Numbered from the stretch's first letter, positions 28,963 through 38,542 are shown. The stretch is 64,000 bases of DNA from Desulforhopalus vacuolatus (GCF_016918505.1 NZ_JAFFPZ010000006.1:104749-168748), one strand, 5' to 3'. The notes: generated by a model from the sequence alone, not told the origin. A program made the numbers and translations.

Positions 28963-29775
28963 TCAGAGAGGGTTTCCGATCAGGATGTAGTCTATTGTAT
29001 TTTGCACGGCATTATCATTGTTGTTACCGATGATAATTCGTGCAGCTTTCTTTGCACTTTCTTTGGCATTGACAGGAGCGAAGCTGAATGGCGTCATGCG
29101 CAGCATCTCAACATCATTGCTGTTGTCGCCAAAAGAGGCGACTTCCCCGTCTCGTACCTGCCAGTGCTGCAGCAGGTGGCGAAGGCCGGCGGCCTTGGAG
29201 ACATCATTACGCAGCAGGTCAGTGAAGCAGTTGCCGCTGTCCACGAGGCGCAGGCTTTTGCCCCGTGCCGGAAGGGTCAGAGTGGTGATGAGATTCTCCC
29301 TGTCCTGTGGGGGAATCCAGATGGCGAGTTTCAGGATGGGCTCCTTAATCTCCGTAAAAGCTGCAATCCTGGCAGGAGAAACATAGTAAGGATGGAGTGC
29401 GTTAAGCGTGGTCTCGGAGAGAGAACTCAGGCAAAAAGCTTCGTCCCGGCAGCAGGCCACGGTGATAATTCGGGGAAATCGAGGCAGAAGGGCGAAAATC
29501 GGGGCAAGCTGCTCCTGACTCATGCCTGCGGTGAGGAGTATCTTCTCACCATCAAGAACATAGCCGCCGTTTTCTGCCACAAAGCCGATCTCTTTTTTCA
29601 CTTCAGGGAGATAGCGGTGCAGAGTGGCGAGCCGGTTGCCACTGGCGGCGACAAAATGAATTCCCTGCTGCCGCATGGTGGCAAGCTGCCGCAGAAAGCG
29701 CGGCTTGTCGTACTGTTTGTGGTCGTCGAGAAAAGTGCCATCCATATCGACGGCAAAAACTTTGAGAGTTGTCAT
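28963..29775 (-). CDS. Cof-type HAD superfamily phosphatase
   Basis: A 270-residue hydrolase of the HAD IIB (Cof) subfamily that dephosphorylates small phosphorylated metabolites such as sugar phosphates or flavin nucleotides. Motif I (VFAVDMDGTFLDD), motif II (VAASGNR), a lysine-containing cap region and motif IV (VASFGDNSNDVEMLRMT) are intact. Substrate cannot be assigned. It starts its own transcript after a repeat spacer downstream of the Opp genes. Confidence 0.9.
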   Translation of the reverse strand: MTTLKVFAVDMDGTFLDDHKQYDKPRFLRQLATMRQQGIHFVAASGNRLATLHRYLPEVKKEIGFVAENGGYVLDGEKILLTAGMSQEQLAPIFALLPRFPRIITVACCRDEAFCLSSLSETTLNALHPYYVSPARIAAFTEIKEPILKLAIWIPPQDRENLITTLTLPARGKSLRLVDSGNCFTDLLRNDVSKAAGLRHLLQHWQVRDGEVASFGDNSNDVEMLRMTPFSFAPVNAKESAKKAARIIIGNNNDNAVQNTIDYILIGNPL

Positions 29776-30275
29776 GTCTGGCCTTGTCTGAAGGGTAGCT
29801 GGAAGAATCTTGTATTTCGTTCATATTCGAGGAGCAGAAGGGAAAAGGGAGAAAGGAGACAGGGAAAAGCAAAAGAACGGAACAGCGAAAAGATTTTTCT
29901 GCCAACGAATAACTGCTCGAATAAGGCGAATAAAGGCAAAAAGCGGAAAAGCGGAAAAGCAATTTTTACCGCGAAGGACACGAAGAACGCGAAGAGTAAA
30001 GATAGAACAACAGCAATTCCTTGTTTAATTTTAAAATCTTTTTTTAAAGTTTTTTGCCTTTATTCGAGTGGTTAGAGCTTTTATTCGTTGGCAAAAAGTT
30101 TTTCGCTGTTCCGTCTTTTGCTTTTCCCGTCCTACCTGTTTTAATACAAAAAAATCTTTATTCTCAAATGCTTTTGCTTTCCTTCGCGTTCTTCGCGGTA
30201 AAAAAAAATGTCTTACCGTCTTTCGCCTTTGTTTTTTCCTTTCTCCCGTCTCCTTTCTCCCTCTTTCCTATTTCT
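29776..30275. repeat. mosaic repeat spacer between HAD gene and oppF
   Basis: No gene. It starts with a reversed 3'-end fragment of element G (29795-29833; TTGTATTTCGTTCATATTCG), then purine module C (29836-29870), reverse B (29895-29940), A (29966-30000), E (30005-30060), B (30058-30115), reverse A (30180-30205) and pyrimidine C (30236-30265). This is the full left-purine to right-pyrimidine arrangement between two minus-strand genes. Confidence 0.8.
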
Positions 30276-31289
30276 TCAAAGCCATTCAAGGCGACCCTCT
30301 TCCACTCCGTGGCAGGCCACCACACGGCCGTCCGCCGCAGTAATCAGTGCGGGAACCTCCCGGCGGCATCGCTCGTCGGCGTGGGGACAGCGACCGTGGA
30401 AGACACAGCCAGTAGGCAGGTTGATTGGTGTCGGGACATCTCCAGGCAGCCGCAGATGGTTAAATCCTTCACTGCCAAACCTGGGAATGGCTGAGAGCAG
30501 GGCACGGGTGTAGGGGTGTTTCGGGTCTGTATAGAGCTGCTCCGTTCCGGCAAATTCGCACAGTGAACCGAGATACATCACTACCACCCGGTTGGAGATA
30601 TGTTCCACGACGGAAAGATCATGACTGATAAAAAGATAGGTGAGCCCCTGTTCTTCCTGCAGGTCCATGAAGAGGTTGAGGATCTGTGCCTGAATAGAGA
30701 CATCAAGTGCGGCAATGGGCTCGTCAGCGATAATAAACTCCGGCTTCACCGCCAGCGCCCGTGCAAGAGAGATTCGCTGCCGCTGCCCGCCCGAGAATTC
30801 ATGAGGATAGCGTTTGCGCCAGTCGGGATCAACGCCCACCTGTTTCATCACTGTTGCCACCCGATCGTCCGCCTCGGAGCGTGAGACATTCGGGAAGTGG
30901 AAGCGAATCGGCTCCAGCAGGGTCTGATAGACCGTCATGCGTGGATTGAGCGAGGCGTAGGGATCCTGGAAGACCATCTGCATCTTCGCGCGCCAGGGTT
31001 TGATGGCCGATGAGGAGAGGTTGTCCACCCGTGTGCCGTTGTAGAGCACCTCGCCACTTTCCGGCCGATATATGCGGATCACGCAGCGCGCGAGGGTCGA
31101 TTTTCCGCAGCCGGACTCGCCGACCACACTCACTGTCTCGCCCTTTTTTATGCCAAAACTTACTCCATTAAGCGCATGCACTACCGTCTTTTTTCGGTGG
31201 ATTCCCCCCTTGAAACGGATCTCCTCCAGCAGGCCGCCGGAGATGTCAAAGCGTTTGACGAGGTTCTTTATCTCTATGAAATCACTCAT
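30276..31289 (-). CDS. oligopeptide/dipeptide ABC transporter ATP-binding protein (OppF/DppF type)
   Basis: A 337-residue ATPase energising peptide uptake. Walker A VVGESGCGKSTLAR, the signature FSGGQRQRISLARAL and Walker B FIIADEPIAALDVS are intact, and the C-terminal oligopeptide-type extension contains a cysteine triad (CVFHGRCPHADERC) that may bind an iron-sulfur cluster, as in other Opp/Dpp ATPases. It overlaps the OppD-type gene by four bases (ATGA). Last gene of the five-gene operon. Confidence 0.93.
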   Translation of the reverse strand: MSDFIEIKNLVKRFDISGGLLEEIRFKGGIHRKKTVVHALNGVSFGIKKGETVSVVGESGCGKSTLARCVIRIYRPESGEVLYNGTRVDNLSSSAIKPWRAKMQMVFQDPYASLNPRMTVYQTLLEPIRFHFPNVSRSEADDRVATVMKQVGVDPDWRKRYPHEFSGGQRQRISLARALAVKPEFIIADEPIAALDVSIQAQILNLFMDLQEEQGLTYLFISHDLSVVEHISNRVVVMYLGSLCEFAGTEQLYTDPKHPYTRALLSAIPRFGSEGFNHLRLPGDVPTPINLPTGCVFHGRCPHADERCRREVPALITAADGRVVACHGVEEGRLEWL

Positions 31290-32278
31290 TTTTCTTCCTT
31301 TCCTGCGGCGTCCTTGACCATGTGGCAGGCCACCAGCCCGCCGTTTTTCTCTTCGAGGCGGGGAATCTCTCTGTGACAGATCTCTCCGCGCAGTTCACAT
31401 CGATCATAAAAGGCGCAGCCCGGCGGGCGCTCCTGCAGGCTCGGCATGTTGCCGGGAATCTGATTCAAGCGTTTCCGCCGCTCCACCTTCTGCGGCAGCG
31501 CCTTGAGCAGTCCCTGTGTGTAAGGGTGCTGCGGGGTGTTGACGATTGCTTCTGTGGACCCGAGTTCGGCGATTCGCCCGGCATACATCACCGCGATGCG
31601 CTCCGCCACCTGACTGACGACGGCAAGGTCATGGGTAATGAGAAGCAGCGCCATCTCTTCTTCTTCGCAGAGCTTGAGCAACAGTTCCATTATGTCCGCC
31701 TGGATGGTGACATCCAGTGCGGTGGTCGGCTCATCGGCGATAATCAGCGAGGGCGAGGTAAGCAGGGCGATGGCGATGACGATGCGCTGGCGCATGCCGC
31801 CGGAGAATTCATGGGGATACTGGGTGAGTCGCTTCTCCGGGGAGGGAATGGCCACTTTCTGCAACTTGCTCAGGGCGAGCTTCTCCGCTTCGTGTTTGCT
31901 GATGTGGCGATGGGCCTTGAGGGTTTCAATCATCTGCTGGCCGATGGTCAGCACCGGATTGAGAGTCATCATCGGATCCTGGAAGATCATGGAGATGCGG
32001 TTGCCACGGATATTGCGCATCTCTTCTTCGGAGAACGTGGCAAGGTCACGTCCCTCAAAAAAGACCTGCCCGCCAGAGATATAACCGGGCCTGCTGACGA
32101 GGTTGATGATGGCGAAACCGGTTACCGATTTACCCGCCCCGGATTCTCCCACGAGACCGAGCCGCTGGCTGCGGTCCAGATCGAAACTGACGCCGTCTAC
32201 TGCGGTGAGCACGCAGTCCCGCATTTTAAAGGCGACGCTGAGCTCACGAACCGAAAGGAGAGGTTCTTGTTTCTGCAC
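31286..32278 (-). CDS. oligopeptide/dipeptide ABC transporter ATP-binding protein (OppD/DppD type)
   Basis: A 330-residue partner ATPase of the OppF-type protein. Walker A LVGESGAGKSVTGF, signature FSGGMRQRIVIAIALL and Walker B LIIADEPTTALDVT are present. The C-terminal oligopeptide extension carries CAFYDRCELRGEICH. It begins three bases after the OppC-type gene, in tight coupling. Substrate (peptide, nickel or other) cannot be read from the ATPase. Confidence 0.93.
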   Translation of the reverse strand: MQKQEPLLSVRELSVAFKMRDCVLTAVDGVSFDLDRSQRLGLVGESGAGKSVTGFAIINLVSRPGYISGGQVFFEGRDLATFSEEEMRNIRGNRISMIFQDPMMTLNPVLTIGQQMIETLKAHRHISKHEAEKLALSKLQKVAIPSPEKRLTQYPHEFSGGMRQRIVIAIALLTSPSLIIADEPTTALDVTIQADIMELLLKLCEEEEMALLLITHDLAVVSQVAERIAVMYAGRIAELGSTEAIVNTPQHPYTQGLLKALPQKVERRKRLNQIPGNMPSLQERPPGCAFYDRCELRGEICHREIPRLEEKNGGLVACHMVKDAAGKEEK

Positions 32279-32281
32279 GGT

Positions 32282-33205
32282 TTAGTCCTTGTAGAGTTTG
32301 GGATTAAGGTAGTCCCGCAGCCAGTCGCCGAGGAGATTGATGGAGAGGATCAGTACCACGAGGGCAATGCCGGGAAAGAGGCTGATCCACCATGAGCCGC
32401 TGGCGATATAGTCAAAGCCCGATTTAATCAGTGAGCCGAGAGATGGCTGGGACGGCGGCATGCCGAGGCCGATGAAGGAGAGCGCTGCCTCACTCATAAT
32501 GGCGTTGGCCACCTGCACCGTGGAAATAACCAGTACCGGGGTCATCGTGTTGGGGAGAATATGGCGGAACATGATACGCCACTGGGGAAGACCAATAACC
32601 CGTGCCGCCTCCACATACTCCTTGTTCTTCTCCGCCATCACCGAGGCGCGTACCGTACGGGCATACTGTGGCCATTCGGCGAAGCCGATGACCAGTATCA
32701 GCAGACCGAGGGCGTAGTCCGAGTACACCCCCATTCCGAAGATTCCTTGAAACACGGCACTGATAAAGATTGCCACCATATAAGTGGAGAAGCTGAGCTG
32801 CACGTCGGCGAGGCGCATCAGCAGGGCTTCCAGACGACCGCCCTTGTAGCCTGCGATCAATCCGATAATGATACCGATCAGCGACTGCAGCACTACTGCC
32901 CCCACGCCGATGAGTACGGAGACCCGCATGCCGTAGAGCATGGTGGAGAGCATGCCGCGTCCCTGCGGGTCGGTGCCGAGCAGGAAGCGGCTGTCGGCAT
33001 CAGCAGCTCCAGTCCAGATTGGCGGCAGTTCCGCATCCATGATGTCGATGGTGGTCTGGTCATAGGGATTGTGCGGGGCAAAGAGCGGTGCACCAAAGCT
33101 GGCCACGATAAGAAAGAGCAGCACAGTGGCACTGCCGATGGCCATCGGATCGCGGAGAAAATTGTAGAAAAGGTTGGAGCCGGTAATCTTTTTGAAGAAT
33201 CTCAT
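32282..33205 (-). CDS. oligopeptide/dipeptide ABC transporter permease (OppC/DppC type)
   Basis: A 307-residue permease with an N-terminal membrane segment (OppC_N, about residues 20-42), a periplasmic loop, and five further helices. The EAA cytoplasmic motif that docks the ATPase reads EYVEAARVIGLPQWRIMFRH. It overlaps the OppB-type gene by four bases. Confidence 0.93.
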   Translation of the reverse strand: MRFFKKITGSNLFYNFLRDPMAIGSATVLLFLIVASFGAPLFAPHNPYDQTTIDIMDAELPPIWTGAADADSRFLLGTDPQGRGMLSTMLYGMRVSVLIGVGAVVLQSLIGIIIGLIAGYKGGRLEALLMRLADVQLSFSTYMVAIFISAVFQGIFGMGVYSDYALGLLILVIGFAEWPQYARTVRASVMAEKNKEYVEAARVIGLPQWRIMFRHILPNTMTPVLVISTVQVANAIMSEAALSFIGLGMPPSQPSLGSLIKSGFDYIASGSWWISLFPGIALVVLILSINLLGDWLRDYLNPKLYKD

Positions 33206-34179
33206 TTCCCTCCTCCGGTTCTGATCATCGGGTTGACGTAACCGTAGATCACATCCACCACGGTGTTGACCACCACAAAGATAAGCCCGACGAAGACAAG
33301 ATAGGCGACCATCAGGGAGGTGTCTGCGTCCTCCACCGCTTTAATAAACATCGAGCCCATGCCTCCCCACTGGAAGACCGTCTCCGTAAGGATCGTGAAG
33401 GCGATCAGCGTCCCAAGCTGCACACCGCCCACCGTGATGACTGGCAGCAGGGTGTTCTTGAAGGCATGGACGTAGAGAATCCTGTTTTCCTTCAGTCCCC
33501 TGGCGCGGGCGTATTTTACATATTCCGTCTGCAGGGTTTCCGTCATCTCCGCACGAATCAGGCGGATGAAGAGCGGCAGCATGATGGAGGTGAGGGAGAT
33601 GGTGGGCAGGAAGAGATGGGCAAGGCCGCTCCAGGTGAAAAAGCCTGATTTCCAGCCGGGGAAGATCTCCACCAGCTCACCTCGGCCAAAGGAGGGCAGC
33701 CACTGCAGCCACACCGCAAAGACATAAATCAGTAGAATTGCGGTGAGAAACACCGGGATGGAAACGCCGATTATACTGCCGCCCATCGCCAGGCGTGCCC
33801 ACCATGATTTCGAGTGAATCGCGGCGTAGATTCCAATCGGAATAGAGAGCAGGACAACGAGAATTGATGTGGTGAGAACCAGTTCAAGGGTGGCCGGGGC
33901 TTTGGAGAGAATCACCTGTACCGCCGGTCTTTTATATTTAAACGAATTGCCGAGATCGCCATGCAGAGCACCTTTGACAAAGCGGAACCACTGAACGGGG
34001 AAGGGATCATTCAGGCCGAGTTTGTCCCGGAGGGCATCACGTTCCGCCACAGAGACTGAGATGCCGGTAATTTCGCGCACCGGGTCGCCCACGCTCTGTT
34101 TAATGGCGAAGCCGATGACGCTGATAACCAGCATCACGAAAATGGCCTGGGTAATACGACGAATAATAAATGCAAACAT
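33202..34179 (-). CDS. oligopeptide/dipeptide ABC transporter permease (OppB/DppB type)
   Basis: A 325-residue permease with an N-terminal helix (about residues 9-30) followed by a periplasmic segment (GDPVREITG) and five membrane helices. The EAA loop reads YVKYARARGLKENRILYVHA. It pairs with the OppC-type permease. The gene follows the binding-protein gene by 159 bases containing a repeat fragment, so the binding protein can be expressed at a different level. Confidence 0.93.
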   Translation of the reverse strand: MFAFIIRRITQAIFVMLVISVIGFAIKQSVGDPVREITGISVSVAERDALRDKLGLNDPFPVQWFRFVKGALHGDLGNSFKYKRPAVQVILSKAPATLELVLTTSILVVLLSIPIGIYAAIHSKSWWARLAMGGSIIGVSIPVFLTAILLIYVFAVWLQWLPSFGRGELVEIFPGWKSGFFTWSGLAHLFLPTISLTSIMLPLFIRLIRAEMTETLQTEYVKYARARGLKENRILYVHAFKNTLLPVITVGGVQLGTLIAFTILTETVFQWGGMGSMFIKAVEDADTSLMVAYLVFVGLIFVVVNTVVDVIYGYVNPMIRTGGGK

Positions 34180-34338
34180 GGGCGCGGTTTATGGGCGGGT
34201 TGAGGTTAAAAAAGAGTGCTCCGGGGACCTTGAAGAACCTTGTATTCCGTTCATCTTCGAGGGACAGGAGAAGGGAGAAAGGAGACGGGCGATTATTCAA
34301 GGTACCCTTTACTGGAACACTGGAACAGCACGTGAGGC
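34180..34338. repeat. spacer with element G fragment and purine tract inside the Opp operon
   Basis: A reversed 3'-end fragment of element G (34228-34262; CCTTGTATTCCGTTCATC) and purine module C (34263-34292; GGAGAAGGGAGAAAGGAGAC) lie between the binding-protein gene and the OppB-type gene, the only module insertion inside this operon. Confidence 0.65.
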
Positions 34339-35892
34339 TTACTCCATGTTCAGGTCCCCAAAGTAGGGGAAGTTCATAACGTTGACAATGTCTTTCGCAT
34401 TGCTCAGTTTCGTGCTGGCAGCCCAGGAGAGCATCTGCCAGTGCAATGGAGTAAAGGCAGCATCATCGTAGAGAATCTGCTCGACTTCCTGCAGCATCTT
34501 CGCCCGTTTCGTAAGATCAGTTTCACTGTTGGAGGCGAGGGTCAGCTCGTCAACTTTGGGATTGCAGTAGTTGCCGCTGTTGTATTGGCCCTTGCCGGTC
34601 TCTTTGTCTGGACAGAGGTAAAGATACTCGAAAAAGTTGGCGGAGTCTTCAGTATCGGAATGCCAGCCAATGAGCTGGATGTCGGCGACCTGATTGTCAA
34701 ACTCATCCCAGTACTGCGCCTTGGGCATGGTTTTCAGATTGATCTTGATACCAATTTTGGAAAGCATGGCCACGATTGCCTGCGAGATTTTCTCGTCGTT
34801 GACGTAACGATTGTTCGGGGCGATCATGGTGGCGGTGAAGCCCTTCTCATACCCGGCTTCCTTCATCAGTTCCTTTGCTTTGTTGACGTCATAGCGCGGG
34901 GTGAGTGCCGGGTTGTAACCGGCATATCCCTTCGGGGAGTTTTGACCGGCAACGGTGGCACGGTTCTTCATGATCTTTTGGACGATACCGGGATTGTTGA
35001 TGGCATAATCAATAGCGAGACGCACCTTTGGGTTGGCCAGAGGCGGACATCTCTTGCCATTCAGCTGCAGGGTGATGATACGGGTCCCCGGCATGGTGAT
35101 CAGATCGATTTTTTTATCACTGTCGATACGATCGAAATCCTGCGGGGGAACCGGCATGATGAAATCTACATCTCCGGCAAGCAGGGCGGCCACCCGGGTT
35201 GCATTTTCACTTATCGGGGTGAGCACAATCTCATCAATATTACCGTGGTTCTTGTCCCAGTAACCGGGGAAGGCTTTGAGCAGCCAGCGCTGTCCCTGCT
35301 CACGCTCAATGACCTGAAAGGGGCCGGTGCCGGATTCGTTGACGTTGGCGAAGGAGTAGTCGGTTTTGATAATGGCATCTTTCGGCTGCCCCTTCTCGTC
35401 TTTACCGGTGTAAAATTTTGAGTCCATCGGAAAAATGTAGGTACACATGTTCATGGTCAGGCCATAGGGGACGCTGGTTTTGATGTCGACAGTGTAGTCG
35501 TCGATAATCTCAGCGGCAGTAAAGCTTTCGAAGAGCCCCTTGAAATCCTGACTCTTTTTCAGACGGTCAATGGTCCATGCCACATCTTTGGCGGTGAAGT
35601 CGTTACCGGAGTGAAATTTCACCCCTTTGCGCAGATGCATGCGCAGGGTAAGTGGATCGATGCGTTCCCAGGATGTGGCCAGCCGTGGCTCAAATTCCAT
35701 CGTTGAAGACCAGCGCACAAGTGGATCAAAAACTATATGGGAATACTGCAGCATGCCGCCGGAGAGCTGAACAAGCGGATCAAGGGAGACCGGATCTGCG
35801 TCCATGGCGAGGCGCAGTGTTTTTGCGCTGACGAAGCTGCCGGTGAGCACAAGGGCACCGGCGAGACAGAGGGAGATAAACTTTTTCTTCAC
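34339..35892 (-). CDS. periplasmic peptide-binding protein (SBP_bac_5)
   Basis: Substrate-binding protein that delivers ligand to the Opp/Dpp permease. Start taken at GTG 35892, preceded on the minus strand by AAGGTGA, giving 517 residues with a signal peptide (KKKFISLCLAGALVLTGSF, cleavage after VSA). A frame open back to 36066 would place the signal peptide internally and is rejected. The mature protein has the family-5 pattern LRLAMDADPVSLDPL, GTGPFQVIEREQGQRW and a long C-terminal lobe (LIGWHSDTEDSANFFEYL). Dipeptide or oligopeptide binding is likely; glutathione or nickel ligands remain possible. Confidence 0.92.
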   Translation of the reverse strand: MKKKFISLCLAGALVLTGSFVSAKTLRLAMDADPVSLDPLVQLSGGMLQYSHIVFDPLVRWSSTMEFEPRLATSWERIDPLTLRMHLRKGVKFHSGNDFTAKDVAWTIDRLKKSQDFKGLFESFTAAEIIDDYTVDIKTSVPYGLTMNMCTYIFPMDSKFYTGKDEKGQPKDAIIKTDYSFANVNESGTGPFQVIEREQGQRWLLKAFPGYWDKNHGNIDEIVLTPISENATRVAALLAGDVDFIMPVPPQDFDRIDSDKKIDLITMPGTRIITLQLNGKRCPPLANPKVRLAIDYAINNPGIVQKIMKNRATVAGQNSPKGYAGYNPALTPRYDVNKAKELMKEAGYEKGFTATMIAPNNRYVNDEKISQAIVAMLSKIGIKINLKTMPKAQYWDEFDNQVADIQLIGWHSDTEDSANFFEYLYLCPDKETGKGQYNSGNYCNPKVDELTLASNSETDLTKRAKMLQEVEQILYDDAAFTPLHWQMLSWAASTKLSNAKDIVNVMNFPYFGDLNME

Positions 35893-36664
35893 AGAAATCA
35901 CCTTTGGTTGAAGAGTGGTTAATTCTATACAGTACACGTGCCGACCACGTGACTGTTGACGAAAACGGAAGGCTGGTCTGCCGGCTGCAAAATTTTTCTT
36001 TGCAACAGAGAGGGAGAAAGGAGGCAGGAGGCAGGAAACAGGAGACGGGAAAAAACAGGGCAACAAAATCTGATGATGTCCGCTGTGGGAGGGAGTGTTT
36101 CAAAATATCCTTGTGGAAGACGGAACGACAAAAGATTTTTTGCCAACGAATAACTGCTCGAATAAGGACATTTTATATAAAAAAGACAAAGAATTTCACC
36201 GCGAAGGACACGAAGAACGCGAAGAATAAAGATAGAGCAACAGCAATTCCCTGTTTAATTTTAAAATCTTTTTTTAAAGTTTTGTGCCTTTATTCGCGTG
36301 TTTAGAGCTTTTATTCGTTGGCAAAAAGTTTTTCGCTGTTCCGTCTTTTGATTTCTCCTTTCTCCTGTCTCCTTCTTCCGCCTTCCTTCGTGTTCTTCGC
36401 GGTAAAAAATTGCCTTACCGTCCTTTGTTTTTTCCTGTCTCCTTTCTCCCGTCTCCTGCCTTCTTCTTCCCCCTGTGCCTCGAATATGAACGAAATACAA
36501 GCGTATTCAAGATATCCATAGTACAAAAAAAATAAAAAAAGTGGAAACAAGTATTTCTCCAGGGCAGCTTTTTCGCATGTAGTCTCCATAATGTATTATA
36601 TTAGTTGGAAACTGATGGAAAACTCTCGTTATTCAAGACTATTTGTAAAAAAAAGGAGGGTGTG
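35893..36664. repeat. divergent mosaic repeat spacer
   Basis: Between the divergent binding-protein gene and the unknown gene at 36.7 kb. Purine module C (36008-36050), module H (36055-36124; GTGTTTCAAAATATCCTTG), reverse B (36128-36170), A (36195-36230), E (36238-36290), B (36290-36350), pyrimidine C (36352-36382), reverse A (36383-36415), pyrimidine C (36425-36470) and an element G fragment (36474-36522). The last 130 bases are AT-rich unique sequence that should carry the rightward promoter. Confidence 0.8.
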
Positions 36665-37810
36665 ATGATACGAAAAATAATGGTGATATGCAGCATTGTC
36701 TCCATCTTGTCTGCTGTACTTCTTGCCGGGACGGCATCTGCGGACGAGCTGGAAAATATCTGGGGAAAGCTGCACGGCGATCTTTCAGATGCGGTGGGGA
36801 AGCTGGAGGAACGCTCCGGAGTGCCCGATTCAAGCTGGAATCCCTTCACTTCCGATAAGGTGAGTGTTGATTCCGATATTGATGATATCCTCGATGATGT
36901 TGTTGAACTGCTGGGCGCAGCAGATATCTCGCAGATCAAGAAGGATATTGATGAACTGCAGGAGGATATCCGCACCATTCAAAAAAAACAGGCAAGCTTG
37001 AGAACCAGGCGGATTGCTGCACCGGAAAAAGTGGAAAGCTGGAAGGTGTGGAAGAAGGATCAGGTGGAGATTGACGAGGATGTTATCGCTCTCGACGTGC
37101 GGTTGAAAGAGGCCCGGCAGCAGCTTGAACTGAAGATTGATGCCCTTACTGCCGCTCTTGTTCGTCTTGGAATTCAGATCAATCGCGACCAGGTGGAGAC
37201 CCTGGTCTATTCGGTTTCCGGCGACGACGATATTCATCGCATTGCCGTTTTCAATAATATCAAAGTGATCACTGTTGAGTTGCAGCGGCTTACCCTTGAG
37301 TCGAGGGAAAACCCGGAAATGGCTCGCCGCTACTACGGAATGCATGCCCTGTTGCTGCGCTCATTGATTAATTTTTATCAGCAATGTGAAACGCGCATTG
37401 ATGAGGAGTATCTCAAGCGGATCGGGGAGATAGTCAGCCGACAGAGCGAGCTTATTGAGGAGACCAGAACGAAGATGGCCGCCGAACCGGAAAAGTTTCG
37501 TGCAATCTACCGCACCAACCTTGCCGCCCAGCGTCTTACAATCCGTACGGCGCAAGTCTACGGCGGCTGTTTGCGCAGGAACCGCGAGCGTATCGCTGAG
37601 GCCAGGGAAAAGGTGAATCACGAATATATGGCGGCGATGAATACGTGGGAGACGGTGCAGGCGGCGCGTGATCTCATTACTCTGATGCAGAATGCCGAAA
37701 CTATGCTTGGCCATCTCTCGGCGATGCAGACCCCGGAGTTAATGGTCTTTGAGAATGCGCAGATGAAGGAGGAGTTTCGCAAATTGACGGAGACGTTGAA
37801 CGGAGAGTAG
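36665..37810 (+). CDS. secreted coiled-coil protein of unknown function
   Basis: I do not recognise this family. The 381-residue product has a signal peptide (MIRKIMVICSIVSILSAVLL, cleavage near TASA-DE) and a mature part almost entirely helical, with long heptad-like stretches (ISQIKKDIDELQEDIRTIQ; RLKEARQQLELKIDALTAAL; RIGEIVSRQSELIEETRTK) and only two cysteines. It should be periplasmic, perhaps a structural or scaffold protein. AAAGGAGG precedes the ATG. It is the only gene between two large repeat spacers, so it has no operon context. Confidence 0.65.
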   Translation: MIRKIMVICSIVSILSAVLLAGTASADELENIWGKLHGDLSDAVGKLEERSGVPDSSWNPFTSDKVSVDSDIDDILDDVVELLGAADISQIKKDIDELQEDIRTIQKKQASLRTRRIAAPEKVESWKVWKKDQVEIDEDVIALDVRLKEARQQLELKIDALTAALVRLGIQINRDQVETLVYSVSGDDDIHRIAVFNNIKVITVELQRLTLESRENPEMARRYYGMHALLLRSLINFYQQCETRIDEEYLKRIGEIVSRQSELIEETRTKMAAEPEKFRAIYRTNLAAQRLTIRTAQVYGGCLRRNRERIAEAREKVNHEYMAAMNTWETVQAARDLITLMQNAETMLGHLSAMQTPELMVFENAQMKEEFRKLTETLNGE

Positions 37811-38542
37811 GAAAAAGGAGGAAGAGGGAGACAGGAGACGGGAGAAAGGAAAAAGCAAAGGACGGTAAGGCAATTTTTTACCGCGAAGAACGCTAAGGAG
37901 CGCGAAGAAAAGCTAAAAGGACGGGAAAAGCAAAAGACGGGACAACAGATTTTTTTGCCAACGAATAAAAGCTCGAAACACGCGAATAAAGGCAAAAAAC
38001 TTTAAAAAAAGATTTTAAAATTAAACAGGGAATTGCTGTTGTTATATCTTTACTCCGTGTTCTTCGCGGTAAAAATTGCTTTTCCGCTTTTTGCCTTTAT
38101 TCGCCTTATTCGAGCAGTTATTCGTTGGCAAAAAATCTTTTGTTGTTCCGTCTTTCACAAGGGAACCTTGAAACAATCTCATCCCATAACAAACGTCATC
38201 AGGTTTTGTTGTCCTGCTTTTTCCCGTCTCCTGTCTCCTGTCTCCCTGTTTCATCATATCCCTTTTATCTTCATACTGTTTCACACATTGATGTTTCCTT
38301 TTGTTTCAAAGGAGAGTCGAGGTTGTTTCTAAATGTTTCAAATTGTATTGTTCCCCCTCTTACCCCTTGTTATTCTAAAGAAAAAGAGAAACCTCTTTTC
38401 TTGTGTTTCCGCGTTAACATCCTGAAAAGAGAAGTGTTTTTTTGTGCCTGCCGTTTCTGGCATGATTTGTGCTTTAAAAATATTCTGAGACAGTGAACGT
38501 CGGTCGCTGTTTTCCCTCTAACCCTCAGCACAGGAGTATGGA
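37811..38542. repeat. best-preserved composite repeat spacer
   Basis: The clearest example of the modular array: purine C (37812-37855), A (37876-37910), reverse B (37948-37998; TTTTTTGCCAACGAATAAAA), centre E (38000-38045; AACAGGGAATTGCTGTTG), reverse A (38050-38075), B (38088-38140), reverse H (38149-38217) and pyrimidine C (38220-38255). The final 285 bases are unique, AT-rich and T-rich on the top strand and should contain the promoter for the signalling block. Confidence 0.85.

Noticed and set aside
28805..28990. 61-codon open frame with a hydrophobic N-terminus
   Set aside because: No ribosome-binding site, overlaps the end of the HAD gene, and resembles no family.
29002..30075. 357-codon open frame on the plus strand
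   Set aside because: Runs antisense through the HAD phosphatase and then into repeat modules; the second half is translated repeat DNA.
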